Shown: positions 1 to 14,100 of the stretch, piece after piece
How positions within the stretch are numbered: position 1 is the first letter of the stretch
How the letters are laid out: each line of letters begins with the position of its first letter
From: Tubulanus polymorphus
Lineage: Eukaryota > Nemertea > Palaeonemertea > Tubulaniformes > Tubulanidae
Direction of reading: 5' to 3'
NCBI RefSeq assembly: GCF_964204645.1
Contig: NC_134030.1
Location: 9,050,278-9,114,277, forward strand
DNA: 64,000 nucleotides
Position numbers and translations under genes: made by a program
Notes under the pieces: model-generated
Databases searched by the model: none
What the model saw: only the letters and a program-made list of their open reading frames with translations
What the model was told of the DNA's origin: nothing

Positions 1-66
1 ATTACTATCAGATTTGCCAGAATTTTTCACTTAAACCCTTTCATTTTTGTTCTCATTTCTTTCTAG

Positions 67-2163
67 CCGTTGCGCGTGAGCGTGGATGACAACATCGTGC
101 AGGGCATTGAGAACGTGCTGTCGTATAAATACGAGAAAGAGGATCAACTGCGACTTGTGTTCCAACACGCGCGTCACGTGGCCAACAACCAAATTAACGA
201 CGTGTTGACGGAATTTCGTGATAAACGTAAATTAGGTCAGTTCTGTTTTTTTGAAAATCGAATCTGGATCGAGAATATAGAAAACCATTTTTTTTTTCCT
301 TGGTTTGATGGATTCAATTCTTATTTATGTTTGGTTGTGTTGTTTATTCGCAGGCTTAGCAAGTATGTACGGTGAAAACGATTTGCATAATTACAGTTTA
401 CCAAGATCGGAAGAACTTCGAATTATCGAGCAAATCATCTATGAACGTCACCTCAAACGTCTATTATCGTAAGTTGATTTTCGGTCGGGGTGAGTTGAGT
501 TGAATATATTGTCCTGTCGGCGAAAGGATGTTTGTTTAACTTCTAACATCTTTCACTCTTAGGAACATATTTGAATAGTCTGTGTGTGGCTCGAACAAAA
601 CGCCATACAGGTCATTCAAACATGATAGCATCACGTCACTAGACTCGGCCATAGCACGGAATCCTGCCACACTAGACTGGGTGTGCAAGTTTGTGACTAG
701 TCTTCTCGGGGCACCAATCAGGTTGCTCATTGTGTAATCGCTGAGGCAAATTTCACAGATAGAATATAAACAGAAAAACCAAGGCAAAAATAGAATAGGA
801 TTTCTGATTGGCTGACATCATCTCTACTGCACATATAGCTGCGCACTGGTCTAGTGTGGCAGGGTTTTGTTCTGGGATGAGTTTTGAATCCTTGTATTGG
901 GTTTTTATGTTGACGAGTGGGACCAAGTCTACGTATGTTTTTATCGAAAGAAAATACGATTAGTTGCCGATGACATCTTTCTCATTCTTGATAACTGTAG
1001 CAATTAAAACTATCGGCGATGTTCTAACGACTGTCCCTGGGATTTTGAATTAGTCTAATTAATAACCAGATGCTCTGAGGAGTGAAAGCGGTAAATAAGA
1101 AAGAGATAGATAAGATTCATAACAGTGTGAATTGAAATTGAATCGTTTGATTGTAGTATTGCCTCGGAGAATAAGCATCAATATAGAGGTTATCATGTGT
1201 AAGTGCAAGATATTTTCAATGAACTTTACCTTATATATTTATCGCTTATGCCACTGGATTATTATGACTTCATGATGTGACGATCTGTTTGTTCGTATAT
1301 GAAAACTGATTTTATTTCGTGATTTCCGATGTGGCTTCGGGCAGTGTCTCGTATACGTGTTCTGGGCCCAGTTTCACGAAATGGATAAAGGCCTAAATCG
1401 ATTTAAGATAAACTGAATTAATGAAGAAATTAAATCGATTTAAGAGTTAAACCTTTTTGTGAGACTGGGGCCCTGAGTCGTAAGATTAAGATTGAGTTTC
1501 CTCGACTTTTGAGCGGAGAGCTGAAAAAACATTTCTCCTCAAATGTATATTCATGTATGTTATACGTATATGTATATATCTATATTTATATATACCGCTT
1601 GCGTTTCCTGTCACAAGGGGCTTCTCTCGCCAAAACATATTTTCGGAGGGGTGAGCGTTTGCCTTCACTGCTTGCACTATGGTGGTCATTCGAGTACTAT
1701 GTTTTGTATTGCAGTCTTAGGTGTGTTCACTATTTTCTTGAGTTATACGGTGGACTCCTCCCTTTTCAGTAGCTGTCAACTTGCTAAACCAATGCGAGTT
1801 GGGTGTATTTCACTAGAATTCATTTGGTAAAAACTTCTTTAATCGGTATGCATTGAACTCGGTGAAATATTGACAGTTACGAAGGCGGAGCTTACCGAAT
1901 ATATATTTTCGACAAAACGCGTGTCACGGCATTTAGAAAGAAACCCTTACCCATAATGTTCGTTAGTCATTGTTTGTCTTTATGCACGTTTTTACAGAGA
2001 AGATGAAGACGCCTCTGATCGTAATACCGCCCTACTCTCCGCAATAGTTACATTCCTCAAACAAATTGGTGCTACATCGCGAGCGAAGCTTCTAGAACGA
2101 GTGCCGACCTACGTCGAAAAAGACAAGAAATTCATACTCAAGTTCAATAAGACAAATAAAAAA
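67..2163 (+). other. RGS-like (rgRGS) domain exons of the RhoGEF
   Basis: Three exons (67-235, 354-468, 1998-2163) encode a helical segment containing RLVFQHARHVANNQI, EFRDKRKLGLASMYGE and ATSRAKLLERVPTYVEKD. This matches the C-terminal half of the RGS-like domain of PDZ-RhoGEF/LARG proteins, the part that contacts G12/13 alpha subunits. The N-terminal half is outside the window. Intron 469-1997 holds a MITE at 1364-1473 and an AT-rich microsatellite near 1560-1600. Confidence 0.75.
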
Positions 2164-5100
2164 GTATGTACATGTTCTATTAGGCTGTAAATGGGTGGAA
2201 AGTGGCCACCCTGCCTGAAAAAATACCTGTACAACAGTCATGCCGTGCATCATATGCTTCTATGTAGCCTAAACAGTTAAATTCAACATAAATATATTAT
2301 TTCAACCTAGAAAATGAATCCAAATGTGCTTTGTAGGTGGTTATACCATTGTAATGAATATTGCTTGAAATCATAGATACATACATGATGTATTTTCATC
2401 GCAATGATTCCGATTTTGTTGTTTTTCAGGCCCACATGTCGAATGGACACGCGTGTCAGGCGCAACATTATTATGTCACAACTTTTTGTAATCACTGTTC
2501 TGGCTTATTATGGGGTATCGGTTACCAAGGATACCAATGTACGAGTAAGTATCTCCCAGCACGGATGGTAATTAATGTCGAAAAAATGATAACTGGTTGA
2601 TATTTTCTTTCTACTCTATACTTTTCGTCATCGTCGATTGATGGATGTTACTCTTTCATTAACTGGATGCGTGTGGTATATGCAGTATATGTATTCAATG
2701 TTCAAGCAGTTATCATACAGGGAGGCCACTGACCTGGAAAACTCAGGGAAACTCAGGGAACCAGAAAAGTCTAGAGAAAAAATCAGGGCAAACTCAGGGA
2801 ATTTGATGAATTTTACACCCAAAAAACCTGGAAAACTCAGGGAATGCAGATGATGTTATTGACAGCCTGTTTCAATACGTGATTCAATGAAAAATGGATG
2901 AATTGCAACATTTTAAACCTAAAAATTTCTCTGATTCATTCAGGGAATTTTGTGTAATCACATGGAAAATGCATCAAAAGGGGATTTGCAGGTGGACAGA
3001 GAGTGATCACCCTGTCATATCAGAGAAAGTGGTAGAATTAAGAAAGTCTTAGAATTAAGATGAACATGATGAGGATTTTTGAGATTTTACTCGATGTTCA
3101 ATTATCGATACCTGGTACAGTGTAACCTCGTTACGGCGAACTCCAAAGGACCTGGAAACCGATAGTTTGATGAATCCAGTATGAGACTAATTAGATTATC
3201 TTACATGGGATGCAATTCTAAGTTCGTTATATCGGAGTTCGTTGTAACGAGGTTTCACCGTGCAATGTAGTTCAGTATCGTTCGGAACGTTCGTTATTGG
3301 ATTCATTTTCGTTTCGTTTCAGCCTGTGATCAAAACTACCACAAAAACTGCCTCGACTTCCCGCCTGAATCGTGCAGTACGGTGAAAAAACGCAGCAATC
3401 GAAAGTCGGTATTCGATAAGATTGCTACGGGCATTCGTAAACCTAGCGTCAACAGTGCACAAGCGAGTAAGTATTCATTGGAATCGATGTGGTCAGTGGC
3501 GTACCGGCAACATTCGCTAAAGCCCCGAGCGAGCTTCGGATTTTCGCTGATACACCTGTGCGATCAAAGAAAATGATGGCTCCAGGAAACTTAAAATTGT
3601 TGTTGTTGTTGCTCGTCATTGATTGGTTCGCGGTAAAATTCGCATCTCACGGACAAACTGTGCGAAAATATTCGCTGCAACAAAATTTTAATGTGTTCGG
3701 GGCTTAAATTTTCGCTAGTCTTTTCTGGATTTTCTGCACTTCAAAATTTTTCGCATTTCAATGAAATTCAAACTGAAGTAATTTTCTCTAGAAAGTAGAT
3801 CCACTATATGTAAACCTGATTCAATTCTCACTAGAAAAGTGCATCTTAAACGTTTATCTTAAACATTTATGGCGGCTGATACGGTAATATTTGGGTGTGG
3901 AAATTTGAAGTTGATCGAACAAGATGAAGTAATAAAATTGTTAGCGGTCGTGTGTCGATGCCCCATTGGATCAATGGATCAGGACCCAAGTTCCACAGTT
4001 GTGAGTTCCGATACTTGTTGAAAATTAACTAGTTTTAACTCGGAGTAAACTCTTAATTCACAACTGCGGAACTGGATCCAGAAAACTATTCGGTGGTGAA
4101 CTAATATTTTGATGAAAATTCTATGCGATTGGAGCCCTTGATTTCCTCATGATGATATTTGTGGTACGTTTCATGATGTATTCTAATAAATTTTCCTTTG
4201 CCGTCGAAGAATGGGATTTCATAACTCATTTGACCAACTATCACCTCCATTTCGACGGTAAATATACGATGTATATAGCGGCTACTGCCACTCCCAGTTT
4301 AAGTGTTCGTAACTTCGGTGACCAGGGGTTTCATTGTTGCTCAAAATGCCGACACCCTGTAGCGTTGCGATTTTCACGACCCGGTACACCATTGCGGGAT
4401 CACATGGTCTGCTTTGCGCATGATCCATCCGTCCCGATTTAGCTAGCAGCTATCCACAATGATCAAACGCATTCAGTGACTATTGTTTTTCCCAACTGTG
4501 TTTGTATTTACTTAATGCCTTCTGTTGCTTTTTCAAGAAGGATTTTATGATGTTTTTGACTGTAAACAGGAGATGATGACGACGATCACGTATCAAAATA
4601 ATCCACTAACAATCGTTTTCCTTCCTATATATACCAGTATATATCCTTTATATATTCAGTTACTAACCAGTTGCTCAAAAGTTGGTTAACCAGTGGATAG
4701 GATGTAGTGACAATTAAAAGTTCATTTTCACTTTGGTATTTATCCGCTGGTTATCTTGAACCAACTTTTGAGCAACCGCCCTTGCTGTTAAGTTTGTTCA
4801 GTTGACACTTGTTGAGTGTACGATATCAAGAAGTTGTAATGATTTTAGTTAAGATGTCAAAGAGTACCGGTATCTGTATTTAGTTCATTTACAAAGCACA
4901 AAATAACCATTTTATACACTGAAAATTCAATTTCCCTCTATCTTAGATGAGTTAACTTTTTCAATTGACATTAGCCAGTTGTTTTAATCAATCTATCTAT
5001 TATCTTAAGCTATGTTTGATTCTGTTCAATTGAAGTCAATAAGAATTTTAGTTGTTGTTGCTCGTTTGGGGCAGAAAGTTGGAACATGAAAACCAGCCCC

Positions 5101-8100
5101 CAGATTGTGCATTACAAAATATTCTTAATGACTTCAAATTATTGCTTGCGTTAATAGCCGCGATCGTACAGAGCGTTTTTGGCCCCGGAACAACTGTTCA
5201 CACAAGTGCCAATTGGGGGCATACCTGTTTGTCTTGGGCAAAATTTGGCCGACAAAAATGTCAGACCAGGCCTAAGCTAAATTTTAGCACTAGACAAATA
5301 ATTGCGTGTGAATTGCGACTGGTTCCGGAATTGACTCACTTTGCTTTGTTTAAGCATTGTTTAGTATCAAGTGAGTGGTTTACATGTGAACGCGCTCTCT
5401 TATTAGGCACAGGCCAAATTAATTTGACTCAGCCGGATCTGTGCCGATTTGGCCCGGGCCAAATTTGGCTCTGTGTGATCGCGGCCAATGATGTTTTGTT
5501 TCACACCTGGTTTCTTAACGATAATCGATGATAAATTTCACTAATCGCTTTTTGCTTTTTGTGTTTTTTTTTTCTCTTTCGTTCCACCTACCCGCTGTGT
5601 CATGTCGCTTCTTTCACCAACCACACCTCCACCTGTCGTCATCGTTTCGTCACTGTTTCGTGTGAATTGTCGTATCGATTTCTAAAGTTCCGTCGTACTA
5701 TAATCCTACTCCAGTCGAGAAGGCGCAGCGTCTGCACGATGCTAAGGAAGAAGAACGCGGTAGTGGCACGCCGACGGGAAGCGTCAGCACGTCGTTGTTA
5801 GGCAACACGGTCAAAGAAGCGACGGAAGAAGAAGAATTGGGTAAGTTACTGTAATAACCGTAATTCCCGCGCCCCTTGAGCCTAACTCAGGTCGCACTAA
5901 GATGCGATCAGATCGTAAGCTCTGATCGGATCCACTAGAAGGTCGATTTTGTAATTGGGAACCTTTTCGACATGAGTGTACTTACGACCGCGACGGATTG
6001 TCGCAGACCAATCCTTAGTGATCGTAAGGATATGAACAAGTTTAATTTCCTACGATTGAAAATTCTAAATGTCGTAGCCAATCAGCGATGAGTATTGGAT
6101 CATGTGACTTTTAGAATTTGTTTGCTGACTTAGTCAAAAGCATTAGACTCGGCGATGATCGAGTCATTGTCTGCATGAGTGCTCTTAAGTTTGTGAGACA
6201 AACGAATCCGCAATCAGTGTACTCATTCATGTGTGCACTGTGGCTGTTTTAAGACGATGCAGTTGGGTCGTTAGTCGACCTGAGCCAGGCTTTAAAACCC
6301 AATGCACAAGGTGGAGGGAAATATGGAAACATAGCAACATAGTAACACAGAATCGAACATTGTTTCCCGAGCTATATTTCTCATTTCTTGAAAATGGGCA
6401 CGACACAGGGAAATGTACCGAAACGCATGATTCTGTCTCCTGTTCCTGTACATTTCCCTGTGTCTAGTACGTTGGGCTTAACCGTATTGTGAAATTGTAA
6501 CCCAACCAGAATACATGTTCGGTCGCACTTACTGTAATTCGCGTTATTGTAGATAACCGTAGCACGAATCGTCATAGTCTACTAGTGGAGAGATATAACG
6601 CGAATTCGTCATCGGAAGATAATAAACCTAGTCGTTCGCCGAGGAGCACGAGTCCCATGTCAGACGAAGACAAGTAAGTCTCTTCATCGTGAGGAACTGG
6701 TTGCATTGAAGGCATTTTTAGTTCTGCGCTTTATCGAAAGACCAGAAAATTGAGCTTAACTTGTACGGTGGTATTGTCATTTGCAGGAAAGATGAAGGTC
6801 GAAACAGTAGTGTAAATATCAACAGGTCGGAAAGTCTAAAAGGCACACGGGTATGTATTTTGGAAGTCTGATCCGTGGAAATGTTTCAAAATATTACGGT
6901 GTAGTTATAGCCTATGTATAAGTGATCTGCGAAACTTTCCTCGGCTGAACACCAGCTCCGGATAAGAGTACTGATATTAAAACTACTATGTTTCTCGGTT
7001 ATTTTCTTTCTTCAGCCTAAAGACAGATCTGGATCTGTGAAACGTACAAACAGTGATGTCTCCGGGGATAAAACTGCAATAAACCAGGCTCTTGATCAAA
7101 CTTCTAGTTCCTCAAACTCCAGTCTTTCAGCCAAGTAAGTTATCGTTTAGCTCTCTTGTTACGGGCATAATGCTCAACAAAAGAAATCCGATGCCAGATT
7201 TGGTTTTGTTATTTTGGCAGCATCGACAATTTGGTTTGGTGCCGGGTACGAATATACTTTTACATCCGGGTCAGTCACCATGTGCCACTACGAATATATT
7301 CGTAGCTGATTCTTCCTATTGCAATAAGATATTTGCCAACTGGGAATGAAACAGTTTCTGATTGGCTGGCAATTTGAAATGATCAGCTTCATGCACAATG
7401 CTCATTGGTTGATTTTGTGCAAAGGCTGATTAAATAACAGCTTCAGTGCCAACCTACGAGTATATTCGTGCTGCAATTTGGGGCTGCACCGTATTGACAA
7501 GCTGGTAGCAAACGTGCTTACCACTTCTATGCATCTCCGTAAGACTGAAGTTATCAATTTCGATTAATGATTACTGTTTTCAATTTTTCTTGGAGAAGTG
7601 AAAGTCCGAGCACTTCATCAGAAGCTGTGAATCAACTACCTCCAACTAGTCTTAATTTTAATGATGACTCGGACTTCGAGGGTGGCGACGAACTGCCGTT
7701 ACTGGATGAGTTACTCGGTAAAGACACCGTCCGTAAACTGAAACCGAAAGAACGCAAGCGACAGGAGGTCATTAACGGTACGTCTCGTTATCTTGTTACC
7801 TTTCTGGATTGAACTGAAATTCCTCGGTCGCAAATCGGAGTGGGAGCTCATAGGACGTTCTTTTTAAATTCAGAATTGTTTTTCACGGAGAAGACTCACA
7901 CTCGCGCGTTGAAACTGCTCGACAAGTTGTTCTATCGGCCCTGGCACGCGGATAACTCTTTACCTAAAGATCTAGTCAAAAGTTTATTCCCAAATCTAGG
8001 GGAGTTATTAGAAATGCACGGTGAGTTAGAATGAGAATCATCGGAGTATTCATAAGCCGAAAAACAATTAGTCTATTCTCTATGTACATCATGCTAAGAA

Positions 8101-11100
8101 ATGCATTCATGAGGGGAAGAGTGGTCGTGACCAAATTTTGCGTATGTACTCTATGAACAGGAAAAATTTTTAGTATTGTGTTTTCATCACCCTGTTGCGC
8201 CTCTATATGCGTAGCTCTGAAATTCAATTATCCACTGATGTACATCAGAAACGCTGTGAATATTTTCTATTTTTTTTCATTCATATATTTCAGTATCTTT
8301 AAATGATAGTATGAAAGAAGTGCAAAAACGAAATCCGGTCGTGGAACAAGTTGGAGACATTCTTTTAGACAGGGTCAGTGAATCGTTTTTGGTTCAATCG
8401 AAATCGAAATTTCGCCGTATCTTCGCGATCTCTTTGTTCGTCGATGTTTGATTGCTGTCTGTCTTTCTATTACAGTTCGACGGCGAAAACGGAATCAAGT
8501 TTCGTAAATGTTGTGCCAAATTTTGCCAAAGTCAATCCTATGCATTAGAGTCGTTGAAACGACATCAAGCCAAAAAGGATCACAGAGTCGCTATGTTTAT
8601 AGCTGTAAGTCTTCGGAATATTCTCTCACGTCAGATTTTAAGGCCTCATCAATGGAAGAAACAAATCTTATAACTCTACAACTCTTCCTATGTGGTCAAG
8701 GGATATGTGTAATGTACATTTAGCACCTTTTGGTTGAAAATCTACTTGTATTTGATTGTTTCAATTATTCTCTACCTATTCAGGAAGCTGAAAGTCATCC
8801 CCTATGTCGTAAGTTATTGCTTCGTGAACAGTTACCCAAACAGATGCAAAGATTGACGAAATATCGGCTTCTTATCGAAAATTTACTTAAGTATACACCG
8901 TGTAAGTGAAGATATTCCTCTTTACTATGATTCAAGTATATCCTAGGATAATAATTTCTGCCTTGAATTCAGCCCAGGTAGCAATTTATTTGCTCATTCA
9001 TTGTGGTACCGGTATTCATAAGTAGTCTTCATCGTTCGTTTATTTAGCATCGCAGGAAGAACATACCAAACTACAACGGGCATTAGAATGTTGTAAAGAG
9101 ATATTAGACTTTGTAAATTCGGCCGTGAAAGAGTTTGAAAATCATCAGAGATTAGTCGAGTTGCAGAAACGCACGGAAAAACGACTGGAAAATTGTAAAA
9201 ATAGCGACGCTGAAGCTTTCAAGGTATGATGCCAACAAGGACAAGAAAACTAACTTGAAAGTTTATTCCAAATACATAGAGATGTACTGAGGGGCCTCGC
9301 ATTTATTTCATCCATTGTTTTCTATTCAGAATTTGGACTTCACGAAGTGTCGCATGATTTACGAAGGCAGCATGACGTGGCGTCTGAATCGCAACAAACA
9401 AATCGAAGTTCAGGGCGTGATGTTGGAGGATATATTGGTGCTACTACAGAAATCGGATGATAAATACATACTCAAGTGTCAGAACACGACGCAGTTTCCA
9501 GGCAAAGAGGACACAAAGTTCACGCATAGTCCAATAATACAGCTGAAAAGTATACTAACGCGAAACGTAGCAGCAGGTAAAATCATGCCTCCAGTGACAT
9601 AACAAAGGACTTATCAATGTCCAGGAACCTTAACCCCGTAAGCCTTAGGCTGCTCAATACTAAGATGCCTCGATGATACCCCCAATGGCAAATCAAATGT
9701 TTATTAACGAGGGTGGCCACTGACCTGGAATACCTGGAAAACTTGGGTAATCTAGAAAAGGATCAGGGGAAGATTTTACAAAAACCTGGAGAACTTGGGG
9801 TTGAAACACCCTTTCAATCGGTTAACACATCTCTATTTTAAGGATAAGTTAAACTACATATTGTTCGTAAAGTGATTGGATAAGTAAAGATTTAAGACAA
9901 ATCCCAGAAAAATGCCTCAGCATTAAATTTCTTACGTTATGCTTCATAATGCTTCACTCTATCACAGAATAAGCACCTTGTATTTATAATTGTTCACTTT
10001 GCGTCTGTTTTCAGATAAACGTGCATTTTTCTTGATCAGTACATTGTCAACGGCAGGGCCTCAGATCTATGAGCTAGTCGCCATATCAGCGGAAGAACGC
10101 AAAAGGTGAGTTCGAAAAGAATTGTAAAATTGTGCGTCTGGGTCTTTGGAGTTTATTCTCTCGATTTATTTACGCTTATTTACGATTTCAGATGGGTGAA
10201 ACATATAACTGAAACCGCAGCCATCTTACCTAGAGGGGGCTCAACCTCGATGCCTATTCACGAGCCGACCACTCCTGTATCGGTTGTCTCTATGCCAAGC
10301 GATGCTGAAAAACCAGATGCCGAAAAAGTCTGCGAACGAAAAATGTAAGAAGAATATTTTCAAATTAATTTGAATGATGTTCATGCCATTTGTTTAGACT
10401 TTCATTGTTGAAATGGTTAGAAATTAACCACGTTATAGTTGGGCTAAAGCTTCTATGCCATATGTGGTAAAATATGGGTTTCATTGTTTCCGTAAACAAT
10501 CATCTGAGATTTATATCCTGGTTCGAGATAAACCAGGAAATTATTATGATGCGCGTAGATATCTAGATTTATTAGTGGGATGGATTTATTAGTTGATTAG
10601 AATGGGCTTATGTTGGAGTCTAGACAACGAAGTGTCGAAATTCAACGTACCGCTACCACCAGTTAAAGATAAAAAGGTTTACCATGCAGATGCGAAGTAA
10701 GTGTTTCGTTGTGTAGAGTATTAAACCAGAAATATCCAAAATCAAAGGTGTACTATAAATGGTTGTTATAATATGGAATAGTTAATCGAGCAAAACTCAC
10801 TGTTGATGATCTAACAATTCATTTTGACGATTTCGAAGTTCTGACTAAACTTCATCATCAGAGGAACAGAAAATGACCTTCATTTCTCCGATGATGAAGT
10901 TTAGTCAGAACTTCAAAACTGTCAGAATAAATAGTAAAATCATCAACAGTGAGTTTTGCTCATTACGTCTGAAATACTGAGGGATTGATATCAGTCTACC
11001 TGTCAGTGTTCTGATTATCTCAGCTGAAATGTTTAACAGGTGCCACGATAACTGCAACAATCAGAATTCCGCGCATTCCTGGTTTATACCGGCGCAGATT

Positions 11101-14100
11101 CTGTTCTTCATTCGCGGCCTACAATTGAATTTCATTACGATTTTTCAGATCCGAACCGGAGCCAGATTACGTCGAAATGCCACCGATCAAGATGGGCAGC
11201 ACGGAGAGTCTGGATAAAGTCGGAAAAGTGTCGATGTTGCAAGTGACGCAGGAACCGGAGCTTATAACTCCGACCGAAGTGTGCGTTACGAATCCCGTAT
11301 ATTCACGCGCGGAACCTATCCTTTCACCATTAGGTACGTGTTCAAACAAAGCTTCAGTTTATTAAACTGATTTCTGAGCGGTTAATCCCTTCTGGTAGAT
11401 ACAGAGTAGCTTAGCCCATTAAGCCTAGCTCGAGTCGACTTAAGACCCGACTAGGTCGTTGTAAAACAGCGGTAGTACACACGCGATCGCTGATTGCCGA
11501 TTGGTTTGTCTCATGATCTTGAGAGCACTCAGGTCAACTACGATGATTCGATCATTGCAGAGTCTCGTGGTTTGTTGACTTGCCATTTTGAAAGCTAAAG
11601 GCCTTATGATGCAATACTTTGGCTACGACGTTAAGATCAGTCTTAGGAAAAACAACATGTTCTATCCTCACGATTCGACTTACAATTATTCTGCGAACTG
11701 CTTACGATTCGACGATCTGATCGGATCCTAGTCAACCCGAGGTTTTAATCTCATAATCAGATTTACTTCCGATATCATTCAATTCATCTTCTACTTGAAA
11801 ATGGCTATGAAAATTGTTGAACGACGATTCAGACGTTTTGATTTTTATAATTTTTTTCTAGAAAAACTGCGACAAAAAGACGACATCATCGAACGTGCTC
11901 TACGCGAGAAACATCGCATTCTAGCCGACATGTTTGGAGTACCGGTCGAGGAATTTGAACACGTTGCAGAGGTAAATAGGATGCTCTATCGTGATTGATA
12001 GCTATTTATTTAGTTGTTGTACGTGTAACGGGAATAAAATTGCTAAAGTTGGTTAGACATCGGGAACTCTGCTTCTCCGGAAAGCTACGTGTTACATTTT
12101 ACAGGGTGGGACACTGACCTGGAAAACTTGGAAAACTCTGGGAATCTTAACAAATTTTACCAAAAACCTGGAAAACTAAGGGAATTCTGATAATGCTAAT
12201 GACTACGCGTTTCTTTATCAATGCGTGATTTAATGAAAAGTGAATGAAGATTTTAAGCCTAGAAATTTCTCTTGATTCCCTCTGTTTCGTTCAGTCAATT
12301 TTGTGTAATCATATGGAAAAATCAGGGAAAACTCGGGGGATTAGTAAATGGATTGAAAGTGGCCACCCTGTTTTAGTATTCATAGGAAAATGTGTTTGTA
12401 ATAAAGTAATTGTCATCAATTAGTTAAAATCTTTGTGGATTCATCTCGAGATTCCGATGACAATTTACCTGACAATCATCCACATTTTCTCGCTAAAAAG
12501 TAAGCGTAGTTATCCATGTGGAGTGGGGACGTTGTCTGGATATCGTATGTGAAAGTTCCGTAAAGGTTTCTGTTTGTTAGAAGTATTTTGTGTAGTGAGT
12601 GATTATGTTACGTCATCGCGTGTGTTTATAGGCGACAACTGTGTAAGAAAAAACTAATGATGTAACACAAAAGAGGATGAAAATCTTGCCATTAATTCAA
12701 TATTCTGTACGCACCATCTGGCCCTATAATTTGGACTAATTCCTTTACTTTCGTACAGACCAGACCAGCTTCGATCAAAACGCAGACCCATTCCATTGAA
12801 ATTCACCTGAATGAATAAAAAATTATTCTCATGACTGATTGGGATGAAAACAGTTGTTGATTGCTATGGCGAGATTTTTTTCTACTGGTCTTCCACCGAT
12901 TAATTTATTTTAGATTGTCGTCATTTATTTCAATTCAGTTGTCCTGAATGATATAATGATATATTGTCCTGTCTGAATGATATAACAAAGCCATTTCCAA
13001 TTCTGATGACTATTCCAATTTACTGCTATCAGTTTTCTCAGATATGGAATGAATGTTGTTCAGACTTGTCTCTTTCTATTCATTTCCCCCCATTTATTCG
13101 TTTAATGATCATTTAATTTTCTGTTTCATACCTCCCGGCTGCATTTTTTCGAAGCCACTTATCCTCCGAAGTACCGATATCATATTTGGCCTTCAGTTAA
13201 TGAACAAGATCAGCCATAAACCACGACCATACGAGCATTTCAGGTCTGGAACGACTGTTCACACGGGTGCCAAATGGGCCTGTGAATGTCTGACCAGGCT
13301 AGAGCCAAATTTTAGCACTGGTCAAGTTAGTGCATGTGAATTACAACTGATTCTGGAAGTGACCCACTTCGCTTCGTTTTCGGATTGTTTAGTATCGAGT
13401 GAGTGGTTTACATGTGAACGCGCTCTCATTACTGGGCACAGGCCAAATTTGACTCGGACTTGATCTGTGTCAATTTGGCTTGGGACAAATCGTCTCCGTG
13501 TGTGATCGCGGCTATATGCTAAGAAAGTCCCAAGCTCCGCAGTTTGACATCCAAATTTGACTCATCAAATAGAATATATAAACTGAATAATGTTGAGCTC
13601 ACAACCGCGGAACTAGGTCCAGTCTTTGCTATAGGATTCAACCTCTCAGTTCATAAAAACAATTCGGTAATTCGTACTTCATTCGGAAAGGTTGTATCTC
13701 CGAGGGAGAACGGAGCGCTCCTGAAAAATGCAGCCCCTCGTTTCGCTATTTTTGTTGTTATCGATACACGTTTTTAGATCGTCGATATCATACATAGAAA
13801 AGATTATTACCTATACATATATACATAATCTTGTGTGTTTACTTTAGAACCCTCCGATACCACCAAATCTATCGGTAGATTTTAATCCGGTGAGTTCGTC
13901 TGTTCATGTGCATATGTATACGTGTGTATATCCGATCCGGTGATAGCTTGTTGTAACGCAAGCTCCTGCGAAGTGGCAGACAATGAATACACCTCGACGT
14001 GAATTTGCATGACGAAAATTCGGGGGCCTCGTTCGGGAGTCGCGTATCGAGCCTGAAAATCAGCTCAGATGATCGTAACAGCGCAATCCTCTTATTACTT

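Larger units (their letters stand above)
2430..3375 (+). other. C1 (phorbol-ester/DAG-type) zinc-binding domain of the RhoGEF
   Basis: Exon 2430-2544 joined to 3323-3466 gives the Cys/His pattern of a C1 domain: HYYVTTFCNHCSGLLWG, then GYQCTTCDQNYHKNC, then PPESC. Spacing of CxxC, CxxC, H and the final C fits the family. The splice falls within the codon for the Thr after GYQC. A C1 between RGS-like and DH domains is typical of RhoGEF2 of flies and other invertebrates. Whether it binds diacylglycerol cannot be told from sequence. Confidence 0.88.

Noticed and set aside
5052-5531. 159-residue open frame, the longest plus-strand frame in the RhoGEF region
   Set aside because: It runs through a 330-bp dispersed repeat; the second copy at 13230-13514 does not keep the frame, and there is no recognisable domain.
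13053-13463. 136-residue open frame
   Set aside because: It overlaps the second copy of the same repeat, and the upstream part is Phe/Pro-rich AT sequence with no splice or start context.
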